Shown: positions 33,873-45,124 of the stretch, piece after piece
How the letters are laid out: each line of letters opens with the position of its first letter
Position numbering within the stretch: position 1 is the stretch's first letter
Assembly: GCF_047948215.1 (NCBI RefSeq)
Contig: NC_134460.1
Location: 152,549,320 to 152,613,319 of the forward strand
Source of the DNA: Lycorma delicatula
Taxonomy: Eukaryota; Arthropoda; Insecta; Hemiptera; Fulgoridae
Reading direction: 5' to 3'
DNA length: 64,000 nucleotides
The notes under the pieces: generated by a model
Database searches by the model: none
Told to the model about the DNA's origin: nothing
The model's input: the letters and a program-made list of their open reading frames with translations, nothing else
Made by a program: the position numbers and the translations under genes

Positions 33873-33990
33873 TGAGATCGTTTAGAAACTGAAATGCCCA
33901 GTAATTTTATAATTTTATAAACAGCTTTTGAGCATTTTCAAAAATAAAAAAATTTAACATATTCAAAAACATAAAATATTGCAATTAAAT
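33873..33990 (+). repeat. Repeat E, copy 2
   Basis: Direct repeat of 32391-32519, 1.48 kb downstream (TGAGATCGTTTAGAAACTGA, AAACAGCTTTTGAGCATTTT). Confidence 0.85.
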
Positions 33991-35264
33991 TTGCAATATA
34001 GTACATTTTATATTTTTACTTATTTTATTATTTATTTCTATTTCATTTTATAGGTATTTTTTAAAATTATTTAATAATATTTTATTACATATATTTAGAT
34101 TGTTTCCTAATTACATCAGAAATTTTTTTAATATGTTTTAAAATTACCACAATATTAATTCGCAATGACAGATATGTTATGCAATGAAAAACAAATTAGA
34201 AAGTAATATTTGCAGTCTACCGGTAATACTAGAAATAAAAATAAATATATTTCCGTAATGTTTAATCTTTATTGATATTAATAAAAATAATTACCGGTTA
34301 TAAAAATGAATTGGCAGCAATTAAATATGAACTGGAACAGTACTTTCAGAAACGAAAACCGGGAGTAGCGTAGGAAAATATGATATCGGTGGATACAAAC
34401 GGATAATATTAAATGCTCAAGTTATGATGTGTACAGCTAAGACATTCATCGGTAAAAATTAGTATGAAATACATTATAAAATGTTTGCAGATCAATTTTA
34501 GACGATTTACCTTAAGATTGTGCATTTTATAACCGCGTTATTATGAAATACACACATCAATAAATACTCAGCATAAAAACTAATAGAACAAGATTATTTT
34601 AATTTCTATGCATTATACTGTAATTCAGTAAAGCGAATTTTGTTTTATTTATTGCAAATAAAAAAAGAAAAGAATATCAATCGGATGAATTAACAATAAT
34701 TTAACAAAACTGAAAATAATTTTTAAAAGTTTCAAGGTAATTTTTGTAATAAAAAAATAACGGTTTACGAGAGGTAAATGGGATTGGTGCAAAAAGTACT
34801 TCGTTTCTTGAGAAACCCGATTCAATTTAAAAGTTTTAGATGATGGAGAGTAAATTATAAAATCTTATTATACAATCGGATAAGCTCGAATAATTAGGGT
34901 AAATGCTTATTAAAGTATGAATAATCTAAATAAAAACAGTTTATAAAAGAAATATTAACATTTTAAAAAGTCTTCCCTTGCTTTTTCGTTTTGTTAAAAT
35001 ATTATATATTTATTGTTATGAAATAAATTTCAGTACAGCAAATAAATTTACCATTCATAATATAAAAAATTAATTTTACAGTCGCATAAACTCAATACAC
35101 GTAATTATTAAATTAATAAAAACAATGCTGAAAGTACACACTTCATTAAAATTAAATTCGAAATACCACTCAAATCATTTGGTTTAATGTGTTTGTACAG
35201 AAATGGCCAGTTAATATATTTTTTATACAGTAGTTTATTATTATTATTACTTCATTTCTTTTTA
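33991..35264. other. AT-rich intergenic DNA, nothing recognised
   Basis: No coding block; a weak inverted pair ACCGGTAAT / ATTACCGGT at about 34218 and 34291. Confidence 0.5.
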
Positions 35265-35338
35265 CACGACTGCCCAAAAAGGGGTGTAACGCATTTAAGG
35301 TGTGTGTTTTTACGTTGGAATGTATGTTTTTTCCACCG

Positions 35339-35354
35339 TAACAGCTCAACGGCT
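35339..35354. repeat. Target-site duplication of SINE2 (left)
   Basis: TAACAGCTCAACGGCT, 16 bp, exact match to 35661-35676. Confidence 0.92.
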
Positions 35355-35660
35355 CTCTCTTTCTCTCTCTTTTCCTGTTTAGCCTCTGGTAACTACCGTT
35401 TAGATAATACTTCAGAGGACGAATGAGAATGATATGTATGAGTGTAAATGAAGTGTAGTCTTGTATATTCTCAGTTCGACTATTCCTGAGATGTGTGATT
35501 AATTGAAACCCAACCACCAAAGAACACAGGTATCCACGATCTAGTATTCAAATCCGTATAAAAATAACTGGCTTTACTAGGACTTGAACGCTGGAACTCT
35601 CGGCTTTCCAAATTAGCTGATTTGGGAAGACGCGTTCACCACTAGACCAACCCGATGGGT
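35355..35660 (-). mobile_element. SINE2, full-length reference copy, minus strand, inserted in family D
   Basis: A 306-bp element with exact 16-bp duplications. From 35660 on the minus strand: CCATCGGGTTGGTCTAGTGG with TGGTCTAGTGGTGAACG as A box, GTTCCAGCGTTCAAGTCC as B box, body (GGATTTGAATACTAGATCG, GGTTGGGTTTCAATTAATC, GAATATACAAGACTACACTT), and tail (ACGGTAGTTACCAGAGGCTA, AACAGGAAAAGAGAG). The other SINE2 copies are at 17.5, 31.0, 41.5, 59.2 and 60.9 kb. Confidence 0.93.
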
Positions 35661-35676
35661 TAACAGCTCAACGGCT
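35661..35676. repeat. Target-site duplication of SINE2 (right)
   Basis: TAACAGCTCAACGGCT, identical to 35339-35354. Confidence 0.92.
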
Positions 35677-36040
35677 GAACCGATTTAGATGTATGACCCC
35701 GCCTTGGAATCCTTACGTTACCCGGTGTGTATACATATACGAAAATAGCATTAATCTGCATATCTGAGAGAAATTTGGAGGCAAAAAGAAATGGGTTTCT
35801 AGATAGTTAAAAATCTGCAATATGGTGGCTTTGTAATTTCTGTCAGCCATTTTGGATCCGCTGTATTGAATCAAACTTGATTTTTTAAATAGGAAGGTAA
35901 ACGTGTGACACATCATTTCGATTTAAAATTTGACAAGAAAAACAACGATGAACCTCGTTTTTCTGTTAATGCCTTCATTAACGAGTTATAAGCAATCAAA
36001 TTTACAATGACGATAAAATTATGTTAACAATAAAACGAGA

Positions 36041-36704
36041 ATGTTATCATCAGTGGAGTGAACCGGTTGATAATCGAAATTGCCATTTAGGGGTAGATTT
36101 TAAGTAACAAAAATCTCTGTAATCTGTTTTTGAGCGTATTCTTGTCATCCAATTCATAGATCGTTTTAAATTATTAAAACATAGGTTTTATTAAGTAAAA
36201 TAATATTCACTAAAAAATAGATCTTACCCTGTGGATAAGACTATTTATAAATAACATATAATTAATATACTGAAAAAAATCTCTCGTTGTAATTACATAA
36301 TAATTATAATATTGGCTTGAGGTTAAAAACCGCAAATCTAAAATCTGGTATTACTAAAACATAGGCATCTATTCAACAACTTCAAACATTAAAATCGTTT
36401 TCAGCGCTCTTGAAAATGTATAAATTGATTCCTCACAAGACGTTTTTTACTTTTTTCGCGAACTCCAAGATGGGAATCAAAGTACAATTTTGCAAAAAAT
36501 ATTTTTTTTGAAGTAGTCTTGATTACAATAAAAAAGGAAAAGAAGAAAAATGTTAAAAAATACATGTCTTTGTTGGGGTCCGACCTCTTGAATTTAGTAA
36601 AGATTAATCTATATGCGTAATTAAACGAAAACAGAAGAAAACACCGCAATGAAAAATAACCATCATAGCGATCACAACAAAACTTCAAAGTTTAGAGCAT
36701 TTTT
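36041..36704. other. AT-rich intergenic DNA, nothing recognised
   Basis: A 95-codon minus-strand open stretch (36401-36688) is rich in Phe and Lys, has no family signature, and looks like a by-product of base composition. Confidence 0.5.
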
Positions 36705-37205
36705 TGGATCGGGGGTACGATTTTGCAAAAGTTTCTTTTTGCAAATATTGTTATCGTCGTTTTTTATATTTTTATATTTAATTTTTTTATATTATTATTT
36801 TTTTAATCGCTAACAAATGCACCTAAAAAAAATATGATCTTAATTAGACGAAATCTCGAGATACTGAGGGTGACCTTGCTCTACAGCGTCACCCCTTGAC
36901 CTTTAAAATTGAAAATTTTATGGCATCAATGGTCCATATATAAAAGTAATCTGACCAAGTTTGGTCAAAATCGGTGCTGTAGTTCTGGAGATATAGGTGA
37001 TTTAGAGGCCAACATTGATTGCACGTACAAACTAACATTAATATCCGGAAAATTTCCAATCGATTTTTTGGTTTTTCGGGTTCCTTAGGTGTGAAAACGT
37101 CATGATTCGGTGAAAACTTCATATGCCCAAATTGGACCGATTACAATACTTTCCTTTCTAGAGCTGCAGCTCTGCTATAACGCTACCTAGACGGGAAAGC
37201 AAAAA
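36705..37205 (+). repeat. Family C, copy 3 (body without the head)
   Basis: GGGGTACGATTTTGCAAAAG, ATCTCGAGATACTGAGGGTG, ACCAAGTTTGGTCAAAATCG, GTAGTTCTGGAGATATAGGT, ATGCCCAAATTGGACCGATT and AACGCTACCTAGACGGG match copies 1 and 2. It includes the 300-base middle part missing from copy 1, and lacks the head region. Confidence 0.75.
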
Positions 37206-37271
37206 CAACATTGTCTGAAAATGAAGACCGACCAGAAATTGAGTCCTATGGTGACCACTGACGATCCAAAA

Positions 37272-37301
37272 AAATAAATAATAATAATAATAATAATAAT
37301 A
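37272..37301. repeat. (AAT)n microsatellite
   Basis: About ten AAT/ATA units following family C copy 3. Confidence 0.9.
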
Positions 37302-38825
37302 ATGTAAACTGAATAAAATTAAAATATTAGGTTTTTTTTATAGCATTGATTGCGATGTATTGTAAGGTTATTATATTGAATAACTGTTAATAATCGAACA
37401 TATTTGTGTATGATTTATTAGATTCCTGAATATTTATTTCATACCGGAGACTACTTGATCGTTGTACAACTCACTACTTCGAATAAAACACCTTAAATTA
37501 AAACGACTGAGATTAAAAGACGGTTATAATTCATTATATGTAGAAATTGTTCCACCTTATACCAAAAGCAGTTTATGTAGTTTTATATTTTTGAATATAC
37601 CGTTATAAAAATAATAATAATAAACTAACAATTTAATTACATTATCCTTTAAGGTTACGATTTTAACATAAGCTAATGAACGAAAACTATATTGTACACC
37701 AGAACTGGCTTAACTTGTTTTGTAGTTGTTGTTGACTGGCGTAACTAGAGAAACATTAGACACATTGATTCGAATAGCACAGGACCGTAAGTTACGGCGG
37801 AAAATTGTCAGCGGGATATGAATCCAGTCACTGGCTCTCAGACATAAGAAGAAGGATCACTGATGATAATACTCGAATTATAATTTACAAATATAAATTC
37901 TAAATCGCATATAGAAGTTTTCGTGACTATAAATATATCTTTTTAATATCTTAAAAATTATTAAGATATAATAGAAATTTCAATATACAAATAAAAAATC
38001 TACAATTTTTTATAATAAAGTGGAACAATCATTAAGGAATTTATAATCACACCCTAGAATCCACGCACGAAATTTATGTCATTACAATAATTTTAGTACA
38101 ACACAATAATGTTTTCATATAAGTAAAATCTCGTTAAACTAACTCATTAAACACAGACATCTGTAAGAAATTATTAAACTAAGCCAGTAAAGGAAAAAGA
38201 AAAAGATTTTCTGCTTAGTTTGGTAAGAGGCTTCTGTATATTCCCTATACAGAGTATGTGGGTCGGGATGACACTAATTTACTTGTGATCTTACAAAAAA
38301 TCTTATCTCCCTCTCCGCGTACTAATTAACTAAAGAGCTAGCTACACAACCCCTACAGCAATTTTAAAATCGACGCATGCGTGTATAAATCTCCATAAGA
38401 TCTAAACTTAGTAATAATAATTTTTTTCAGTTTCTATCTTTTATTACGAAGTAAATAAATATATTAGATACTAATTAAATAAAAAAACAAATCAAAGAAC
38501 TAGCAAAAGTAAGTGGCGAAATGAAATGAAGAATTTTGACGATGCACAACAACCTAGAATAGCTGATTCACCTCAAATCTAGAACTTACAGATCTAATAC
38601 ATGCAGTCGCTTTAGGTGCCTAATCTCCTCGCTGTTATCCAGAAGATTAACCGCGAGCCATTTCACATGTTCAGATTTATTTTGTAATGAATCGCCCTAT
38701 CTCCTCGAACTGTTGGCAATCCTAGATAATGGTGTATTTCAGTTTTTTCGAAAACCAAGGCGCTTCTGTTAATTTTCTCAATAATTTGTTCTAGAATCGC
38801 TGTACGAAAAAAAAATTAGTTTTTT
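37302..38825. other. AT-rich DNA with a faint LINE tail at 37735-37850
   Basis: At about 37740-37815 one plus frame reads GVTRETLDTLIRIAQDRKLR followed by RKIVSG. This resembles the A-DR--WR--V motif at the C-terminus of RTE proteins (compare LALDRESWRAA near 63240). The match is short and could be chance. The rest is unrecognised. Confidence 0.35.
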
Positions 38826-38827
38826 TT

Positions 38828-39956
38828 TACTTCCTTGTACGAAGTAAATGAAGTATTGTGATTTCGAAACGTTTTCATATTTCAACGGAAATATCCATTT
38901 TGACCATCCCGGAATCCATTTTGATTAGTTTTGGTGTGATGCCTGTACGTATGCAACTCGCATAACTCAAAAACGATTAGCCGTAAGATGTTGAAATTTT
39001 GGATTTAGCACTGTTGTAACATATAATTGTGCACCTCACTTTTTTATTGCAATCGAAATTAAAATTTAAACTTTAATTAATGAAATATTTGGATCTTAAG
39101 GTGAAGGCACATCGGTTCGAATCAGACTTCATCTCCTTTTGTTTTTTTTAACTTTTTTTTATTAATTTTTTTTACTTTTGTTTAATTTAAATATATTGCT
39201 TTAATAATTATTAACCCGTAATTGTAAAAATATTTTTCAATAAATAAAAATTCGTTGATAATAAAAAAATGAAAAGATTATTAGTGATTAGTGAAATAAG
39301 ATTAGAAGTAAAATAAAATAAAACTAATAGATTTGGTGAAACATCTGATTATTTAATATTAATTGAAAATTTTAATTTAGAATCGTATTATTTCTGGATT
39401 TTATTAGCAAATTCATATAAAAATTCTATATTTATTTTTTTTTAAATCCTTTTATTTAATTATTTGACAGAAAAATAAAATACATTTTTTAATCGTATTC
39501 AGTTTAAATTGATTATTGAACATTTTTTTTCACTTGTGCGTAATAAGTACAAGATTTCTGGTGTGTTAATTAAAAGTTAATAATAATTAAACTAGTCGGT
39601 TTAACTAAACATAGTATACTGGTTACAAATATTAATTTTGACCTTACGGTGTAGAATAATCAGTTTTTATTATCGGATTATTTGGTAAACGATTTATTTA
39701 AAGAGTAATCAAGGGACTTTTACTCTAACCTAATATTTCAGATAAGATTGCCGAATTAATAATTGAATAAACATTTGATGTTAATAAAAAGTAATATTTC
39801 AGCAATCGTGTAACTGTCCACTTTATTAAAGAACTGGAGGATCGTATCTCACTTTCAAATGAAATAAGTTTAAATGAAGTGAAAATAGAACAGAAAAAAT
39901 ATATATATGTAATTTAATAAACGTACAAGGAAATCATGTGGTCTCCACATCAGATT
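38828..39956 (+). repeat. Family A, copy 3 (expanded middle)
   Basis: Start CTTCCTTGTACGAAGTAAAT, ATAACTCAAAAACGATTAGC and ATCGGTTCGAATCAGACTTC are within 38828-39145. The family's end block (GTAATTTAATAAACGTACAA, then CATCAGA) only appears at 39908-39956, whereas in copy 1 these blocks are about 70 bases apart. About 700 bases of AT-rich extra sequence lie between. Confidence 0.7.
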
Positions 39957-40054
39957 TTTTATATTGATTTAAAAAAGATGTCAGCAGATTTTCTTTTTAA
40001 TTAAACATCATTAATTTTAAGATTTTCATATAAAGCAGACACACTAAAAGTAAC

Positions 40055-40232
40055 TTCTTTTTCTTTTTTTTTGGTTTGTTTTACCTCTGGGTCCGCGTCA
40101 AGCAATTCATTCCGCAGGGGATGAGATGAATGTTCTGTAGCGTGTGTGAAAAATGCCATGCCTGGTCGGGATTCGAACCCAGGACCTCCGGATGAAAGAC
40201 CGAGACGCTACCACTCGCGCCACGGAGGCCGG
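40055..40232 (-). mobile_element. SINE1, full-length copy, minus strand
   Basis: Read from 40232: CCGGCCTCCGTGGCGCGAGT, A box TGGCGCGAGTGGTAGCG, CTCGGTCTTTCATCCGGAGG, B box GGGTTCGAATCCCGA, CCAGGCATGGCATTTTTCAC, a short body, and an A-rich tail (T run at 40057-40070 on the plus strand). Best-preserved member of this family here. Confidence 0.88.
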
Positions 40233-41477
40233 CACATATTAAAAATAGCTACGATTTGAATTCATACATATGTAATAATAGGATTAACTTATTTAATATT
40301 TTGGACCGTCAAGAAACTGACATTTTCTTGATAAATACGGAATTTTTTCTTTTAAATTTTAAGTACAACAATTACGACAGAAGATATTGTTCTTTCTATC
40401 GTATAATGAAGTTATATTTATTTCAAACAGCCTATTAGAAAATAGACTATTGGTATAACTTATGTTGTTTATAGTTTTTTTTTATTGAAATGGTAATCTA
40501 ATTTTATAGAAAAAAGTAATCGGCAAGTCTGGATATTTCAGAAGAACAATTGAAGAACAGTTGCTCCACACCGTAATAGATTCAATTTCGTACTAGATTC
40601 ATGACTGTAACAGGTCTTGGCATATTGAATATGAAATTAGCAGGATTCGATCTAAACTGATGGAACCGAAAACAGAGAATAAGGGATCAAAAAATCGGAA
40701 AATAGTCGATCGGTAAAAGGACGATCAGCTCATGAAGAAATTTCATTATATAATAAAAATAACTCAACCTACAGTGTTCCGAAGCCTCCTGCAGGGGTCA
40801 TATGCCGATCCCGATCATAAACCCAAGGTCCGTAAAAAAATTTTCACTCTGATGGAGGAAACGTATTTACTGATCAACAAATTTACATCGATTAGCTAAA
40901 ATATATGCTGGAACAAATTATTTCCCCCAGACGTTAAAGAGCTACGAAAGAACTGTTATAAGGTTCCTACAGGAACAACCTCAGTCGAATCTGAAAGTTT
41001 TCAAATTAATTATAAACCGTTCAGGCCGGCTCCAGTGGTAAGTATGGTTTAACGAACTTTATCAAATCAATCAGGAGCATGAAATAATGAAAGAAGAGAA
41101 GATTCTTCAAAAGCGATACGATGAAGCAACGAATAGAATAAGTAAGCTTTATCTATACAAAATATTTTCAATTTAAAATTCCTTCTAAACATTACTTAAT
41201 GAATAAATCCGATATTGTAATTTTAATCTAACAGATATACTTTATGACTATACATTCATTCATAAGATTTATAATAGGTTAATACATTTTGGAACTACGT
41301 AATCTGTCTTTAAAAACTTAATAAATATAATATTTTTTATGTAAATTCTATTATAAAACAAATTATTTTTCAATGTATAAAATACGAAACGTTTTTTCTC
41401 AATATATAATTACGAAAACTTAAAATGTTATAAAATCAAGAATAGTATTTTTATACCGTTACAATTTACTTGCTCAT
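40233..41477. other. AT-rich DNA; coding-like stretch of unknown origin at 40730-41160
   Basis: Between 40830 and 41160 the base composition is less AT-biased. Two frames give KPKVRKKIFTLMEETYLLIN, PPDVKELRKNCYKVPTGTTS and EIMKEEKILQKRYDEATNRI. These look like coding sequence with frameshifts, but I recognise no family; a transposon gag-like or other ORF relic is possible. Confidence 0.3.
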
Positions 41478-41690
41478 CGAGTTGGTCTACTAGTAAAACT
41501 CGGCATCGTAAATCAGCTGATTTCGAATTCGAGGGTTTTTAGGTTCAAATCCTAGTAAAGGTAGTTGGTTTTAATCGGATTTAATTACTATATCGTGGAT
41601 ACAGGTATTCTTTAGCGGTTGGGGTTTTCAATTAACTACACGTCTCAGGAATGATCGGCCTGTGTCTGTTCAAGACAACACATTTTTCCC
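41478..41690 (+). mobile_element. SINE2, plus strand, diverged
   Basis: GAGTTGGTCTACTAGTAAAA (degenerate A box), TTTTTAGGTTCAAATCCTAG (B box), TATCGTGGATACAGGTATTC, GCGGTTGGGGTTTTCAATTA and CTCAGGAATGATCGGCCTG follow the SINE2 order. The usual tail is missing. Confidence 0.75.
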
Positions 41691-41749
41691 CGTACATTTA
41701 TAATTAAACTCCATAAATATTTTAAAAAATTTATATAACAAACAAAATT

Positions 41750-42360
41750 TTAATGTCTTGGAGAAATATTTAGTAGCAACGGAACAGACAAATTAGTGAA
41801 TGAGACCAAAAAACACAAAATAGAAAAACTAAACTTTTACACAAAAAGTACCTTTTTTATAAAATTTAAATTAAGGCATTATATCACAGCGGTATGACCG
41901 GTAATTTTGTACGGCATGGAAACTACAGTTATAACTGGAATAGAAAATCTACTCAAGATAGATAGAAGAATTTTAAAAAGGATTTATGATCTAAGAATAA
42001 TACAGACCGAGATCAAATAAAGCGATATACGATAAAATTGAAGATCTGAAAGTAAAAATAAAAAAACGACGACTAAAATTCTACAGACACGTGATCCGAA
42101 TGAACTAAGCAAACAGATTTTCATAAATTCTGGGATTTTAAAGGTGAATGTTAAACAAATGAAAGAAGAGCTCAAAAAGTTCAATATTATTGAAAATGAC
42201 TGTCTAGATCGTAAAGAATACAGAAAGAAAATACTTGAGTTAAAGGTTCCTGTAGATGAAGAGAAAACTCAACGGAGAAGAATGAACTGAAGAAACAACA
42301 GTTAAACAGTCAGAAATAATGAAGAACTTCTAAAAGAAAAAGAAACTACGTAAAATGATA
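41750..42360 (+). pseudogene. LINE C-terminal region, plus strand, decayed
   Basis: Plus-strand pieces: LRHYITAV, a stop, PVILYGMETTVITGIENLLK (about 41900; the LYG-ET motif that follows the RT domain), IDRRILKRIYDLR, EDLKVKIKKRRLKFYRHVIR (about 42045; RRL-F-GH--RM motif), then in another frame ENDCLDRKEYRKKILELKV and DEEKTQRRRN. This is the C-terminal block of an RTE/CR1-type polyprotein, different in sequence from the RTE family at 63 kb. RT catalytic motifs are absent; several stops. Family A copy 4 follows closely. Confidence 0.7.
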
Positions 42361-42442
42361 TTTGCGTGTGACCTTGAAGGTCTATCCGCGGAGAAAAAAA
42401 CAATTTTTTTGATATCTTTTAAATTTTAAAGACATATATTAA

Positions 42443-43092
42443 AAATCTGATGCCGTCCCACACGACTTCCGTTTACGCCTATTAAATTACATATACACAT
42501 TTTTTTTTTAAATGAAAAGTACATAAAATTTTATTTCGTAAATAAATTCTGATATTTTATCATTTTTTGTTTTATTGTTATTACTGAATCATTATTTATC
42601 GTAATTTTTTTTTGTTACCAGAGGTTAATAATTAATTAATAAATCAATATACTTAAATTAAAAATAAAAAATAAAAAAAGGAGATGTCTGATTCGAACCG
42701 ATCTGCCTTCCCCTTGTAATAAATATTTCATTAATTAAAGTTTTATTTGACTATAACTGTGGAACCGATGAAAATAAGTACCGCTTGTGATATATCGTTG
42801 AAAAGCTCTCATTGCGGGCTTATTACTGCAGTTAAAAAAACGTCAAAAATCAAATCTTTTAGATTTTGAGTTTTTTGGACACTTTTGTTTCAGTTGATTG
42901 CAAACAAAAGGGGAGGTGAATAACTTGATGTTACAACAGTCCTAAATTCAAAATTTCAACATCCTACGGCTAATAGTTTTTAAGTTATGCGAGATACACA
43001 CGTACGTAGAGACGTCACGCCTAAACTATTTGAAAACCAAAATTTTTCGCGGTCACAATACTTCCTTTACTTCGTACAAGGGAGCAAAAAGG
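42443..43092 (-). repeat. Family A, copy 4, minus strand, near full length
   Basis: Reverse-complement blocks in order: CTATTAAATTACATATACAC, CTGATTCGAACCGAT, TATAACTGTGGAACCGATGA, GGTGAATAACTTGATGTTAC, CATCCTACGGCTAATAGTTT, CCTTTACTTCGTACAAGG. About 650 bp with the family's two ends. Confidence 0.8.
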
Positions 43093-43700
43093 AGAGTGTA
43101 ATAGAAATTTTCCTAGTTCAATAACATTTACCGGTGAAGCTACGTTCTTGTTAAATGGCAATTTGGAGAGGCATAACTGTCGATACTGAAGCAATGATAA
43201 TCCCAAACGGATGTTAAGTGATCATGTACACTACCCTGAACAAATAGACGTTCGGACAGGAATCGTCTTTTTATTTAGATACAAATCTTACAGGAGACGC
43301 TTATTCCGACTCGTTACCCGATAGGATTTTACCAAATATCCAGGAATATTTTGAACAATCAAATAACTTATGATTTCAACAAGGTGGAGCCTCTTCTAAC
43401 TATTATCTAAGGGTACGATAAATTTTAAACGATACGTTTCCAAATGATAATACGTAGTAGAGGAGCCATATAGCGACCGGCCAGGTTTCCAGACCTGTAA
43501 TCTCTAAATTATAATTTTTTGGGATTACTTAAAATATAACGCGTACAAAATTAACTACTTGAAAAAATGTGTAACAGACGAATTTGCAAATATACCACCA
43601 CACATGACACAAGTTACAAACGAATAGCGAAGGTTAGCGCGCTGCCAATCTGTAAAAGAGAATCATTTTGAACATTTCTAGTAGAGTGATGAGATTTCAA
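43093..43700 (+). pseudogene. Mariner/IS630-type transposase catalytic domain, decayed
   Basis: The 5' edge abuts family A copy 4. Translation reads TFTGEATFLLNGNLERHNCR (where the family has F-DEA-F--NG-V--HN-RYW, so the first catalytic Asp is now Gly), DNPKRMLSDHVHYPEQIDV, then after a shift FQQGGASSNYYLRV (the second Asp, normally QQDGAP-H, is also Gly), LNDTFPN, RPARFPDL (third acid kept), and CVTDEFANIPPHMTQVT and CQSVKENHFEHF as C-terminus. Same superfamily as the element at 1.4-3.8 kb. N-terminal DNA-binding half absent; several frameshifts. Confidence 0.8.
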
Positions 43701-44059
43701 ACTCTATTATATTAATTAATTTAAGATCGAAAATGGTTACATTTAGCTAAATTTTAAAATTAAATACTGTGATAAAACTAACTAAATACTGTGAAAATAA
43801 TGTTAGTTGACCAAGCTATTTAATTTATGGTATGTTGCAAATTATTAGTTATTTAGTATTATTTTTGTTTCTCCGAATACTTCACCTTGGAACACATTAT
43901 TTATTTGCGGTTGTTTTTTTCTGTTTTTCTATAACAAAGAACATAAACTTTTTCTTTCTCTTATAATTACTTCAATTATCTTCAGTACTTTTAGGTCTTC
44001 TTGGACTTGTGCGAACCGTATGCCTTTAGTTTTTTTACTTTGGAAGAAATAAAAAATTT

Positions 44060-44590
44060 GTTTAGTCGATCTACTGATATTCATTATAAATAAATGGGAG
44101 TAAAATGCAAGTTAGTTTTCTTATCGTGTCTGACAGTTTTTCAGTTTTAGTATAAAGTTTGTTATTTTGAATTAACTTTACCTGATTTTTTTGAAATTTA
44201 GGACCTAAAACGTTTCTTATAATTTTCCTTTCTTTTTTTCTAGATTTTCTAGTAGTTTTTTGTAGCACAATCTTATTTTTATTTTCTAATTTTATTTTGT
44301 TGTCTATTTTATTATTACGTATTTTTATATCCAAAAAGTTTAAACAATTATTTTCTACTTCCATTGTAAATTTTATGTATTTATCAATTTTATTAAATTC
44401 ATTTAATATTATATTTGATTCTTTTTGAACATTTTCATTACATATACAATTATAGTGTCATCTACGTAACGTTTATACAATAGTATATTACGTTGAGTCA
44501 AAATTTTATAATGATGTTCTGCATCAATCAGGCATCATTACTTTAAGTTATCGCATCGGCTGGAATTCTTGCTGATGAAATGAATTATAC
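44060..44590 (-). pseudogene. Penelope-like YVDD segment followed by a LINE C-terminal segment, minus strand
   Basis: The minus strand from about 44495 gives ILLYKRYVDDTIIVYV (YVDD is the catalytic RT motif; KRYVDDT is typical of Penelope-like elements). After a shift it gives ESNIILNEFNKIDKYIKFTM and VENNCLNFLDIKIRNNKI, the IKFT-E-E---L-FLD motif that follows it in that group. In the same open frame the sequence then changes to LQKTTRKSRKKERKIIRNVL, GPKFQKNQ and NKLYTKTEKLSDTIRK, which resembles the LINE C-terminal block (LQKTERKI-RKI-GPK) rather than Penelope. The switch is near 44255-44290. The open part is 44071-44364. Both identities are by eye. Confidence 0.6.
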
Positions 44591-45120
44591 ATTAAAGTAT
44601 CATTAACATTGAAAAGTCGATCCGTTGTAACCAATAATGTGTTTGAATAAAAATCATTTTTGTTTATATATAGATTTAATGATCTTATACGTTCAGATTT
44701 GAATGAAATTAATCAATCTAAAGATCTTTATATTCATATATAAGGATATTGATGTTTCATATTTAGTTAATCTATTAAATATAAATTTATAACAAATATA
44801 ATATAATATTTATAAACAAATTAGGCGAATAATTGGATTGTGACTGAAAAAAAAAAGATATAGCTGAAATAACAAAAATTTTTATTTTATCCACAATGAC
44901 GTTTTAAAGAGTTTTTTATAGGTAGAAACAAAAACAGGCACTCTTTTTTCTGATTACTTGGTCCGAGTATTTAGTACCGAAATGAAAATACATCTAATAT
45001 AAAGTGAACATCTACGAGTACGTTAAGGTGAATAATTGTAATGATCATTATGGTATTTCTGTTAACATTCAGTGCACGTAAAAGATAACATGCAACTTAT
45101 GTAAAACAATTTTCACTCAA
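44591..45120. other. AT-rich DNA, nothing recognised
   Basis: May include the 5' side of the Penelope-like fragment; no clear motif seen. Confidence 0.4.
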
Positions 45121-45124
45121 TACT

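Larger units (their letters stand above)
35265..36040 (+). repeat. Family D repeat, copy 1 (split by SINE2)
   Basis: Landmarks: GTAACAGCTCAACGGCTGAA after removal of the SINE, CAATATGGTGGCTTTGTAAT, CAGCCATTTTGGATCCGC, TTGAATCAAACTTGATTTTT, ACAAGAAAAACAACGATGAA, CGTTTTTCTGTTAATGCCTT. The 47.5-47.9 kb region reversed shows the same order (CGCCATCTTGGTTCCACC, TTGAATCAAACTTTTTTTTT, AGGAAAAACGATGCCG). No protein recognised. Confidence 0.7.

Noticed and set aside
35170..35520. 116-codon minus-strand open frame
   Set aside because: Lies across the family D repeat and the SINE2 insertion, so it is a by-product of repeat sequence.
36401..36688. 95-codon minus-strand open frame
   Set aside because: Phe/Lys-rich translation of AT-rich DNA with no family signature.
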